A stretch of DNA of 64,000 bases from Ridgeia piscesae (Eukaryota; Annelida; Polychaeta; Sabellida; Siboglinidae), in NCBI GenBank assembly GCA_025642075.2, contig JAODUO010000433.1:312250-376249 (forward strand), given 5' to 3'. This document shows, in pieces, positions 47,310-58,415 of this stretch. Within the stretch, counting starts at the first letter, position 1. Every line of letters begins with the position of its first letter. The notes under the pieces are model-generated. The model was not told the origin of the DNA and made no database searches. It was given only the letters and a program-made list of their open reading frames with translations. A program made the position numbers and the translations under genes.

Positions 47310-47870
47310 TCTGGCGAGTAGTTGATTTTAACAAGATTTATCAAGATTGCCACCTAGAGATTCAACTCTAAATGGCAGGTGGACTAGGAAGCCCCTTGGC
47401 TTATCGAGAGTCCAGCCTATCTATCTAAGCATACCCCGCCTGTCTTAGGTATATGTCGATTTAATTTTTAAATATATTAACATTAATCAGCTGATAATCT
47501 GTTCCATTCGTTTACTGTTCTTTGTGAAAATGAAAAAAATATTTTCTAATATCTAGTCTACACTGTTTTTTTGATAATGTAACTCCATGTCCTCTAGTTC
47601 TTCTCTCTTCCTTGACCGTGAAAAAAAAATTTGTCAATATTTTCCTACCCATTTAATATTTTAAACACCTCAATCTGATCTCTCAATATTCTGGTTTCTA
47701 TATATAAGAATAAAATAGGTCCCAATACTGATCCCTTCGGTACTCCACTCAAAACCGATTTCCAGTTTGAAACCTCCCAATCAACTACTACTCTTTGTCT
47801 TCTATCAATAAGCACTACGCCATAAGCGAAACCGTTGGCCATTTGGCGAAAATAAATCAAAACTATTTGC
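47310..47870 (-). mobile_element. LINE fragment with RT motif fused to RT C-terminal tail
   Basis: The minus strand reads RRQRVVVDWEVSNWKSVLSG and VPKGSVLGPILFLYI, then jumps directly to ETRILRDQIEVFKILNG and, past a stop, RGHGVTLSKKQCRLDIRKYF. The catalytic YxDD region between them is missing, so an internal deletion joined the palm start to the tail. The 3' part extends into VHLPFRVES-like sequence typical of such LINE ends. It differs from the 46-kb fragment. Confidence 0.75.
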
Positions 47871-48255
47871 CTATAATTGGCGAAAAGTAATTTTAGTGAT
47901 CGACGTTATCAGCAGTACGTACATGACTGCATTATTTCCTGCCCGCTTCCGTTGAAATTGCCTAAAGGCCAATAAGCGATCGGACATCAAACCGACTCAA
48001 ATAACCAGTCGCTAATTGCTACTCCGGTCAGTTAGCCACGTTCACAGATAATAGCACGGCTTAATTCAATAAAGTATTGTGTTGTCTGGACAATAGAGAC
48101 CTACTCTTGACATCACGTATAAGTTTGATACGAGTATATAACGCCGTACCTGACAGGTTCCCTATTATCGTTCAGAATAGGTGGTATGTATACATGGTGT
48201 TAATCGACGTGCCATCTGGTAAATATTCAACGCAGTGTCAACGTTACACATTTTA

Positions 48256-48590
48256 AAATGTCAGTTGTCTGCTCAGTAACTGATTAATTGAATACAATAA
48301 TTCTCCCAATATTGTTCTTATTTAGCCTATATTATAGATCGACTGTAATCCTAGCCTGGGTGACGATTGATCTAATTATTTAGATTTGACAAGTCTCACC
48401 AGCAGAACATATTACAGATAGAAAGATTCATGACAAAAACAAATTTGAGTAATTATAGCCTGCGTCACCCAGGCTAGGATTACAGTGGATCTATAATTAA
48501 AATAAAATATTATAGGCTAAATATGAAAAATATTGGGAGAATTATTTTATTCAATTAGTCAGTTATTGAGCAGACATCTGACAGTTATAA
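48256..48590. mobile_element. Strong inverted repeat (foldback element)
   Basis: Arms 48256-48365 and 48462-48590 are inverted and closely matched (for example TAATTCTCCCAATATT and TGTAATCCTAGCCTGGGTGA on one side, their inverse on the other). The spacer is about 96 bp. The whole could fold into a stem of about 110 bp. No coding capacity. Confidence 0.8.
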
Positions 48591-51500
48591 ATGGTAATGG
48601 CTATGTTAATGCAATGTTTGAATCATTGTAAAGCAACAAGAGTGGAATAGATTGTCTGTATTATTTGGCCAATGTTATATAAGTTTCTCGTTCATCTTTT
48701 GCTAGTGTTAATTTAATTTTTGATTACATTAATAGTAGGTGCTGTTTAATTATTTTTAGTGTTTGCAAAATTCTCAGTACTTGTTCAGCTTTCTTTTTGT
48801 GGTTAAACAATGTTTCTATTAAATTATATTGGGTGTTTATTGGCTTTATATGTTGTATTCATGCATTGTTATGGTATGCGTGGCAAATTTGTATACAAGT
48901 TATCTGATACAGATTGATACAGATTCTTACAGAATTTAAAGTATAAAATACAGATAGTCATCCCCAAAATGTGGCAGATTTATTTTAATGTTAAAAAAAT
49001 CAAATATGTATGTTATAGACAAAATGAAGCCTAGCAATAGGTAACACATATGGACTGCTATGAAAAAAGACCTGAGATTATGCACACACAAAAAACATGC
49101 CCATTGAAATACCAAAAAAGATTCAAATAAAAAATAAACAAATTAATTTAATAAAAATTCAATTCTGCCCATGTCATCACTTATTCATATTGGATATGGC
49201 TATGTTTGTTTATGTAGGCTTGCTATGAGTATTACCGTCTTTTCTTTTTAAATAACCGGCAACACTCCTTATGCAAGCACGCAAGATGACAATGCAAACA
49301 GCAGTATCCGAAACTTGGAATCTGGTGCCAAACAATTTGAGGAAATTGTCATCTTTGTAAGTTGCAAGAATACGGATAACTGATCTAATCATACATGGAT
49401 ACATGTCCAGGATATGGCAGTTGCTAATTTGTTAAACTTGGGACGTTATAAATGATCTTACTAGCACCTGGGTTGTGATGTTTTTAAGGTCAGAATAAGT
49501 ATAACCTAAGAATACATATAGGTTTATTAAATGTACTATCGTTACAATGGTTTAAATGTGTTGTCAAATCTAATGTTCTTTTGCGCCGAATTCTGTACTA
49601 TTTTAGTAGCCTATTTGAATTTCATAGTTAGAATAATGAAGGTGCACGGGTGGGTGCAAAACAATGCATTTCATTGACACATCACTACCTCCTCGTAACA
49701 AATTCATTCAGCAACACAAGCAAGTGATGTGTTATTCTAATATAGATTCCATGGAAACTACCGGAATGATTTCAATATGCAATTTAAAAAAAGTATTTTT
49801 TATGCATAAATGCTATGTGTTTTCTATAATAGGCTGTACATTTCTCTTTAGATATGCCTATTCATTCCACTGCAGTGCATCGTACAAGTCTTGTCATTGA
49901 GCCATTTCTGTTTGGACGAACGCCCCAAGCCGTCTGCCTGACAGAAGAACAGGCCAATGCAATTGTTATTTAGGCACATGTGACACTGCATTTCAAGGAA
50001 TTTTCAATGTGGTGTTGGCCCACAAGACATTGATCGAATACACTGTGTGACAACTGATTTGATGTTCACTTTCACTCAGTTAATGCACTCACAACTGAGG
50101 CTAAATACGAACAAAGCTTAACATGTATCATTGAGCATAATAATACAATTATTATGATTACAGATAGATGATATTAATAAACCCATTTTTTTATATAAAT
50201 TGTTCATGCATTTTACATATTTTCTCACAATTCATTTGTCAGTACAAAACAAACACAATCAGACAGTGAATCTACATATTGTACCCAGAATAGTAGCTAT
50301 AATATCCTAATAATAAAACAATCGTTGGTAAATTCATTGTTTGTTATTATTATTATTAAATTAGAAGTCTAGTTGCTATTCCAAAATAAATCAGGACTTT
50401 TGCACTGTATGTTTGCATCACATATCTCCAACAAATGGATAAATCATATTTTGGACCAATATATACATGGTCACATTTCCAAGGGTACAAGTCACATAAC
50501 TTATATGCTTTACATGTGTAATATATAAATGTATATCAGAAATCAGAAAAAAGTCAGGGATATTTCAGCTTGAAAATCTTCGTCTGCATTTTGGAACGTG
50601 CAGCATATATAAGATAGCAAAATTATATGATATTGATGCAGAGGCGCGCTCTATGGGGAATCCCTGTTGCATGGGACTGTAAAAGCTAAATGCAAGTCAT
50701 TTCTAAAATCAGAGTAAATTCAAGTAAGAATAAGACACGTCATTTGTTCACTCGATGCTAACACATATTTTTAAAGAACTCACTAGTGAGGTTTCTAAGT
50801 TGTGTAACATATACTTCTGGCGATATGACCATTTTTTGTAGACGTGTCATGTAAATACACAGTACAACAGTCCTGATTTATTTTGGAATAGCAACTATAA
50901 CATCAAGGGAACCAAACATTAACACCAGTCACTAAATTTTGCGTTGCAAATATGAACCCGAAAAAACAAATATCCAACTTGCGTGTATGTCATCTCCAGA
51001 TTTTTGGATTCCCCATAACTAATTGAACTAACAATAATAATCTTTATCTTATATAATGCATAATATCCACAGCCTAATAATATAACAATGTGTAAACATC
51101 AGTGGATCATAAATAAATAATTATCATGCCATTATTAACAAAGTGCTTAACATGTTCTTTTCGTTTTAACCGGATAAAATAAATATGAATAAATTATAAT
51201 AAAAACTATACCAATAATGTATAAAGTCATCAGCAAATTTGTATAGTGAACATAAACTTTATAACAGCAAAACAGTCGCTCCCATATCATAAGCACTGAC
51301 ATTGCCATTGCCATTGTCATTGGCCACAACTATTCATGCATAAAAAAACAGTTCAAGAATAATAAATAATAACATTATTATCAAAAGCACCCCCAACTGG
51401 CAACAAAACAGTCAAATATTTTGAAACAAACGTTTCATGTATGTAGCCTAATTAAACCTTTGGTCTGTGTGTTCTTTGTCGCGCTTTTCAATACTACAAA

Positions 51501-51852
51501 AGTCAAAATCTACTAAATATTTCAGGGACTATTGTTCGCATAAGTAACGAAAAATCGGATTATTCTAATTCCGCTCATGCGCATACGACCTCTTCCCGTA
51601 CCAGATATAGGTCACACCCGACCATATTTTTCAACGACCAGATTTATCGCTAAAACGACTTTACTTTAAGGTGGCCATTTTGTTTTAATTAAATGGCCGT
51701 CGCAAACATGACGTAAATGAATGTCGACACAAGTCAAATGCGAAATACTTAACTATTTTGGCATTCCTCTCTATAGTCTGGTCTGTGTTTGCATATCAAT
51801 AATGTGGTCGTAAGTGGCATAGACATAGTTCATAAAATGTAGGGCCATTAAT
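48591..51852. other. No gene seen
   Basis: AT-rich sequence with short open frames lacking any recognisable domain on either strand. No further clear repeat unit was noticed. Confidence 0.5.
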
Positions 51853-52292
51853 GTTGACGCCCGACATTTTAGTAACAGACAATAATAGAGGACGTAAGTG
51901 TCTGACAAGGTCAGATATAATATCTTTGAAATTGCTAACCCTCCGTGGTATATTGTAACCAGAGATGGCAGTTCTACGTGACAGGGTTTTTAAGATATCG
52001 GGAAAGCTAACTTTGACAGATATAAAAATAAAATAGCTGCCATGTGTGTCCGGGAAAAATTCACAGATTCCCGGGTCTAATTACATTGTATTACTGAGTT
52101 TTAAATATGTGCCAATTTTCGAGCATATTCATCAAAACGTGCATGATTTTTGACGGTGTCTGCTGGGCTAGATGAATTAGATATTGAAAATGTTTTGCGT
52201 ATAAATTACGCAAGAAATGACACGTCTTTGTTTTTGTGGATCACGTAAACAGAAAGAGAACACGTGAATGTTGCTTTCATGAATATGTCTCA
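51853..52292 (+). promoter_or_regulatory. Conserved upstream region of FReD-EGF gene A
   Basis: Two blocks match the upstream region of gene B: 51853-51966 (GTATATTGTAACCAGAGAT is identical in both) and 52203-52292 (CAAGAAATGACACGTCTTTG is identical in both, plus CACGTAAAC and GTTGCTTTCA). About 220 bp between the blocks is unmatched in B. Probably promoter plus 5' leader; TGACACGTC resembles a CRE/ATF site. Confidence 0.5.
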
Positions 52293-53834
52293 ATGATACG
52301 CCAGAAAATAATCGCGGCTGTTTTGCTGTTGTTACTGTGCAATGCTGCGCTGTGCACGAACAACTGCAAACCGAAAGATTGCTACGATCTGCGATGTTAC
52401 AGGCGATCGCTTGGGATGGATGGGCCACACATAGTCTATCCTGGCATAGCTGCACTGCCATACACCTTAACTATGGTGTGCGACCAAATCTCCGATAATG
52501 GCGCATGGCAAGTGATTATGCGCAGAGACCTGCTGTACAACTTCACAAACTTTAACGTGTCATTTGAAAACTTCAGAACTGGAGTCGGGGAGCAATATGG
52601 AGGTCGTTCTGAATTTTACCTGGGTCACGAACTTATTCACCTAATCACGACCAACTACCCCGACAAATGCGCTGAAATACGGATTGAAGCCATGAGTTAT
52701 GATGGTGATACCATGGGCTTGTCTGCAAAGAATTTCAGCATGGGTGACCAACAGAGTGGATACAAATGGTATTGCGGCGATGAATTTAATGCCTATAACG
52801 CTGATACTTCCACGCTTCGTGTTTATGACCAAAGACCATTCAGTTTGGGGAATACGCACTGCAGACCTCTCTTTGGTAATCAGCCATGGTGGTTTGTGCC
52901 GAACACAACATGCACGAAATTTTATGCGTTTGGGACTAACATCGCAGACTACCATACTCTACGTCATAAGAAACACGTATGGGTAAATTTTGAAGGAGGA
53001 GGACCAGTAATCGCTAGGTGGATACGTATTGGTATTCGACCATATAAACAAATTCGGGTTTGCAATAACCCATGTTTGAATGGCGGCACATGCATGTACG
53101 AACCTGTCACGGACACTCACCGTTGCATCTGTCATAGCAAATATTGCGGCCTCCATTGTGAGAAAGCCAAGTCGGACTGCAAGAACGGTGGCATTTGCGT
53201 GTATATAGGTGTCACCGACCCTCCGTTCTGTAAATGTCCCCACACTCATTGCGGCCCCAATTGTGAGATATCCAACCCGTGTAATAACAGTGGCATTTGC
53301 GAGGTCAAAAATGGCAACGTCCTCTGTATATGTCCGCCGGGCCTTTACGGTGACCGTTGTGAGGTTGTCAGTAAGTGCAAGAACGGTGGCACGATCACGT
53401 TCGACTCCGCCGACGGCACTAGCCAGTGTACCTGCCCGTCGACTCATTGCGGCGACACGTGCGAGAAGATCGATTGCGACTTCAAGTCCGACCCGTGCAA
53501 AGCCAGTCCGTGCAAGAACGGCGGGTCATGTCGCTACAATAAGGACGCAAATATGTTTTCGTGTGAATGTGCGCCACATTACAAAGGACCTACTTGCAGG
53601 AGCAAGAAAAAGAAAAAGCACCCGGTCATACTGTATCAACAAAATGATTCATATGGAACATATCTATACATTCCTATTCTCTTACTGCTAGCCATGGTGG
53701 TCGTCGGCTTTATAGCGCTTATGGTGAAGAAACATCGGGACGCCGAACTAGAAAAGCAGCACCGGCTCCTACAGGACGATCAGACTAATATGGAGGAGGA
53801 AGAGGCCGGATTATTCGGGTACCTCGGGTTCTGA
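52293..53834 (+). CDS. Fibrinogen-related / EGF-like single-pass membrane protein A (513 aa, intronless)
   Basis: A type I membrane protein with a signal peptide (1-21, hydrophobic AAVLLLLLCNAALC), a divergent fibrinogen-related domain (about 25-252; GAWQVIMRRD, GGRSEFYLGHELIHLITT, AEIRIEAMSYDG, PWWF), five EGF-like repeats (about 256-435; CNNPCLNGGTC, DCKNGGIC, NPCNNSGIC, KCKNGG, SPCKNGGSC), a basic KKKKK stop before the ectodomain end, one transmembrane helix (about 457-478) and a 35-residue tail ending EEEEAGLFGYLGF. I chose the ATG at 52293 over an in-frame one 57 bases earlier because it aligns with gene B's start and places the signal peptide at the N-terminus. Fibrinogen-domain proteins of invertebrates often act as pattern-recognition lectins, so a receptor role in recognition is plausible but inferred. 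Confidence 0.9.
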   Translation: MIRQKIIAAVLLLLLCNAALCTNNCKPKDCYDLRCYRRSLGMDGPHIVYPGIAALPYTLTMVCDQISDNGAWQVIMRRDLLYNFTNFNVSFENFRTGVGEQYGGRSEFYLGHELIHLITTNYPDKCAEIRIEAMSYDGDTMGLSAKNFSMGDQQSGYKWYCGDEFNAYNADTSTLRVYDQRPFSLGNTHCRPLFGNQPWWFVPNTTCTKFYAFGTNIADYHTLRHKKHVWVNFEGGGPVIARWIRIGIRPYKQIRVCNNPCLNGGTCMYEPVTDTHRCICHSKYCGLHCEKAKSDCKNGGICVYIGVTDPPFCKCPHTHCGPNCEISNPCNNSGICEVKNGNVLCICPPGLYGDRCEVVSKCKNGGTITFDSADGTSQCTCPSTHCGDTCEKIDCDFKSDPCKASPCKNGGSCRYNKDANMFSCECAPHYKGPTCRSKKKKKHPVILYQQNDSYGTYLYIPILLLLAMVVVGFIALMVKKHRDAELEKQHRLLQDDQTNMEEEEAGLFGYLGF

Positions 53835-54674
53835 TGACTGACATACGCCATGCAATTGCACGAAGGCATGCCTACGCATTCACGTGCATTAGATCAACCG
53901 TGAAATAATCGCCAGAAAAATAACGACAAATACAGTATAAAAAAACAAATACAGATCTTTCGTTGTAATAGCTCATCTATTTATTCAGATCGGTTAGACC
54001 TTTGCGCCCGCTTTATTGTATAAATGAACAAACGAGAAGAGGTGACAAAAGAGAAAGCCAGTGCAATGTACAAGAACGTGTGCCAGTTTTGACGACGCTA
54101 AATCATAATATTTATTCAACCTGTTTCGAATTGGTTGAGTACAGAAAGTCCATTAAACACATTTATTTTGTTGAACATTATGTGTGTCTAGTATTCGCTC
54201 TTCTGTACTAGCTCCAGCATTGTTTCTCCACTTCTCACATAGTCCCACGGTCCACGTGGTTCACCTCCTGTTACAGTTTACTATGGTGACTAATTCCGAG
54301 TAGAGGAAAAGACCGTCTCCCTTTATGCAAATTGTTCCCTTTCATCGTAATATCGTTCACTAAAAGAAACCGTATAACCTGCGGTTACTCGATTTCAAGC
54401 CAGTCTTTGTCCAGTGTCACTGTTATTGTAGCGTGGGGCATATCAGATAACAACACGGATTCGTCGTTTCCAATGCGTTGTTTTTTATTTCGGCAAGTTC
54501 TATCTTGAAGACAGTAAGTAAATAAACGATTGAATAAGTAAGTCCCACAGCAAAATAAAAAAAAATATTTATAACAATTACAAACCAGATAGTATCGCAT
54601 GATCATGTGACACTAGATACATTAGGAAGTGAAATCCAGTTGCTCTTGCGTATATACTAGTATCACAGAAAGGT

Positions 54675-54749
<75 letters not shown>

Positions 54750-55649
54750 AAGCACCATTGTCTCCACAAATGAAATACATGCTCATTTGTTTACAACACT
54801 TATTGCTAATTATATACATGTAACATCTGATGATATTACTAATATACCTATATACTAAGATAATATAAGATAACACTAAAAAGTACGAGAATCGAATACA
54901 AGTGAAATTAAACCTTTCTTCAATAAATTCCTGACGCCCACCCTGCAACAGCCACAGAGCTGCCCCATTGCGTAATATTCAATCACGTCAGTTCACATGT
55001 CTGTACATGAATAACAGTATAGATGAATACATTCTATTGTTGTGTCTCTGCAAACATTATGTGTATACGAAACATTATGTTCACAATAGACCATGTACGC
55101 TGGATTAACATTACAAGATAAGGCTTTAACTAATTCATCTAATTAATTAGTAATGCTACAGTGTGGTTACAAGCACGTAACTATTATAATCACGTAACTA
55201 TCCACACCGATTCACTATAGAATATCTCATAAGCAGTCGCAATGAACAACTATTCAATGATCAATGATCCACAATACTGCGTTTGTTACCTTAGCCCTGC
55301 GCAAAGTGTGTGAGGTCATTAACACTACAACGTAGTGGCCATCTGTATCCTGTCCATTCCTGCTGGCTCCAGTCGGCCGCGTGAATCAAACCCTAAACCG
55401 AATTTAAAAACGCCACGCTCTCCTCTGTGTAGAGGTACTAAAATGATCAGCGACGACCACGTACGGGCATCGCTTTGCGTACGCTGTAGCGCTTAAATTT
55501 TTACGGTGTTATAAACGTTCCGGTTGACGTTTCTGCGCATGCGCGATAAATGTAAAATCATCAATGTGCAGCGAAACGACAAAGCATTTATGGTATAAAT
55601 ACAACGGGCTGTTAGTTGGGATGTATATAACCTCTTGGCAAAGTTATTT
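53835..55649. other. Downstream of gene A, no gene seen
   Basis: Contains the gene A 3' region (no clear early AATAAA), a (CA)n(TA)n microsatellite at about 54672-54746, and a GCGCATGCGC-type site at 55534-55544. The open frames here have no recognisable domain. Confidence 0.45.
54674..54746. repeat. (CA)n(TA)n microsatellite
   Basis: A CA run followed by about 27 TA units. Confidence 0.96.
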
Positions 55650-55868
55650 GTCGAAAATTTCACTCAGCTGTATAAATGAGTACCTGGCTATAGACAGTGA
55701 TGGATATGTGTACGAGCAGCCTTCGCGCATTAATTGTAGCATATGGTTGGATGTTTCCCAGAGAAATCGACATGGTGTCTGATTGAACAGGTCTGTCAGG
55801 GAAGTAAAATGTAAAGCGCTTTGAACAATCCTGAGGATTGGATACTGCGCTATATAAGAACTTACCTT
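55650..55868 (+). mobile_element. SINE copy (3' part)
   Basis: AATGAGTACCTGGCTATAGA, ATGTTTCCCAGAGAAATCGA, AACAGGTCTGTCAGGGAAGT and the tail AAAGCGCTTTGAACAATCCT...CTATATAAGAACTTA match the copies at 60590-60745 and 60783-61095. The AAAGCGCTTTG...CTATATAAG tail resembles LINE-related SINE 3' ends. Confidence 0.7.
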
Positions 55869-57439
55869 TAAATGTAGACCACGAAAGGAACAATAGTTAC
55901 AAATTACCAAGGCATAAAGCCAGTACGGAACTCACTAACTAATACAGCAGTGATCTAGAGTAAAACCCTCCAACTTACAATACGACAAGCTGCCTTTGTT
56001 GCGTCAAACATGAGAACGAATTATCTAATTGACACAATAACGTATTAAAGCTGATCCCTCCACTCGTTTGCTAATCGCCAAACCGGTTCTTTTATGACCA
56101 GATGTGTAATGTGTTAATAGTTTAACTAGTATGCACACAGTCAGTAAATTTTTGTAATGCGTAGTTGTCATTTTTTATTGTAAAAAAAGAATCGCCGTTA
56201 CATCGGGTATAACTGGCGAAACAATCAGCAGCTGCCGACGTCCTTTGATTTTTGGGTCACGTGCTTTATGCGAGATCGACCTACTGCGGCACAATAACAA
56301 ATCGCACGTGCTTTTACGCGTCATGACTAAAATTCCAAAGCAAAGGCAAAGTGGTTCTTCTATGAAGGTACGCATTAAGTGCATTAACGCAGTTAGCAAC
56401 AAGAGCGAGTAGTCGGGGGCTAATTCACTCTTGTGAACGTCTACTCGACGCGGATTCTCTAACTTGTAAGATTATCAGTGTCGCTGACAAGGCAAGCCAG
56501 TTGAGTTTGAATTGACAGTCACCATCAATATCGCTCGGCATCACTCAGCCAGACACAACCTGTGTTGATATGTACCGGTATTGTATTTGATTACGCAGGA
56601 TCATGTTAATAAACGGTAAGCCTTAGGTTGAAGGTAAATAATAAAATAAATTTAATAAAAAACAACAGGAATATCAATGACGTATACTCATACGCCTAAA
56701 TATATATCCGTGATTATAGCTGAGCAACGCGTAATTACTAACCTATCTGGAAGAACATATGTGCGGTTGACTGTGTAGTCAGTGACAGTTCGCCGGCCCA
56801 CGGGCACGGTGTCCGTAGCTTGCAAAGCCAGGGCACTGTGACTGTCACTGTTCCGAAGTCATGCTATTCACTGCTTAGTTCCATATTCTTTCCCGATCAT
56901 GTGTCGATGTTGTCTTTGTCTGCTTAATTTACCGTGTTGGTGGCTTATAAAAAAATCATGTTTGTGCCTAAACTCGCTGTTCCTAAACGTAAACAACTCG
57001 ACAGGATGAAGGTCAATCTCGCCCCCAAGTCTCGTTCGCGTGAAGACTAAAGCGTATTCCGCTCAAATCTCCATTTCCATAGTTAGGTTTCGTACAGAGT
57101 TTCGACCGGGTTCTATCGAAACGAAAATCGAAATAGTTCCTATTTATTTTATTAATTTCAGAAAAAAGAAGTAACATGTATGCATAAACCAACTAAGCAA
57201 TCATTAGGGAGTATTTGATACCTCCGCTGTTTGTGAAATTACTAAAAATCGCTAGGAGCAAACGATTTTTACGCGAATGAGTGGAGGGAGCACCTTTGAA
57301 CATGGGCATAGAATCGTCAAAACGTATACATACCACATGTCCTAAAAGCAACATTAATTCACCTGATGGCAGAAGAAAACATCCTGGGTGGTGAAAAGAA
57401 GTTGAACATTTGAAACAGGAGGTGTTATTCTAGCATCGA
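55869..57439. other. No gene seen
   Basis: Unannotated sequence with no supported coding frame or repeat. Confidence 0.45.
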
Positions 57440-57735
57440 CAGTGTCGATCAGGGGGAAAACCACATCAAGGTATCATGACATAAATGAGGCGCATAACAA
57501 GAGCTCGATGTCATAGTTAGACATATTATAAGGGAGGAGGATGTAGTTTGTACTACTAAGATGGCGGAAGCCAATAGCGAAAATAGAAAAAGGGCCATGT
57601 GGGGTGAGGTACGCCAAATAAAGGGCAGAAATAAATTCTTGTCTTCAAGTATTGATGGTGTCGGGTGATAAAGAAATAACACAACTATTTACCGAAAAAT
57701 TATTATATTACAATAATCTCTACAACAGTGTGTAA
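57440..57735 (+). mobile_element. LINE fragment (linker before the RT domain)
   Basis: The plus strand reads EANSENRKRAMWGEVRQIKG, then RNKFLSSSIDGVG and, after a one-base frameshift, DKEITQLFTEK...YNNLYNSV. This is the FWxEVKKIxG...IDG...eIxxLFxxKYxxLYNSV segment between the endonuclease and RT of non-LTR elements. Broken by stops and frameshifts. Confidence 0.65.
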
Positions 57736-58171
57736 TGTGATACAGATTATATGAGTGCAATAAATACGTAGATAAAAAAGCAGATTAAACCAAATAAAAA
57801 CAACGTATTAACTCAAATCCGCTTCCCATGTGTACACAAAGATTAACGTTCTATATGACATATGACAAAATACAAAAGAAACCTTTGTGACGTCACCGGC
57901 GACATAACTCGCATCACGAATATAGCTTTCCACGCATCGGAGTATGTCTACAATGTTAGCTTCTGGGTCGAAACGAGCGTCAGAATGAGTTGTGCGATAT
58001 TCACATGCAATCAGGAGGATCAATTATATTATGATTTCACACGAACCCAATTTGTTTGAAAATAAATTAAACAAAATAAGTGCGTTTCGGCAGTCTTTCG
58101 TCCATTTTCAGAGTAATTGTATCGACTACAGTCCACCAGTAAACACAAATAGCAAGCAGATATTGAATTCA

Positions 58172-58220
<49 letters not shown>

Positions 58221-58223
58221 GTG

Positions 58224-58312
<89 letters not shown>

Positions 58313-58318
58313 TGTGTG

Positions 58319-58412
<94 letters not shown>
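58172..58412. repeat. (GT)n(CGTG)n(TA)n microsatellite
   Basis: About 70 GT units with two phase slips, a short CGTG run, then TA runs. Overlapping Cys/Val and Tyr/Ile open frames are artefacts. Confidence 0.97.

Positions 58413-58415
<3 letters not shown>

Noticed and set aside
52641..53691. Long open frames on the opposite strand and shifted frame within gene A (for example 52959-53447 and 53209-53691)
   Set aside because: Shadows of the EGF-repeat coding sequence, without signal peptide or domain sense.
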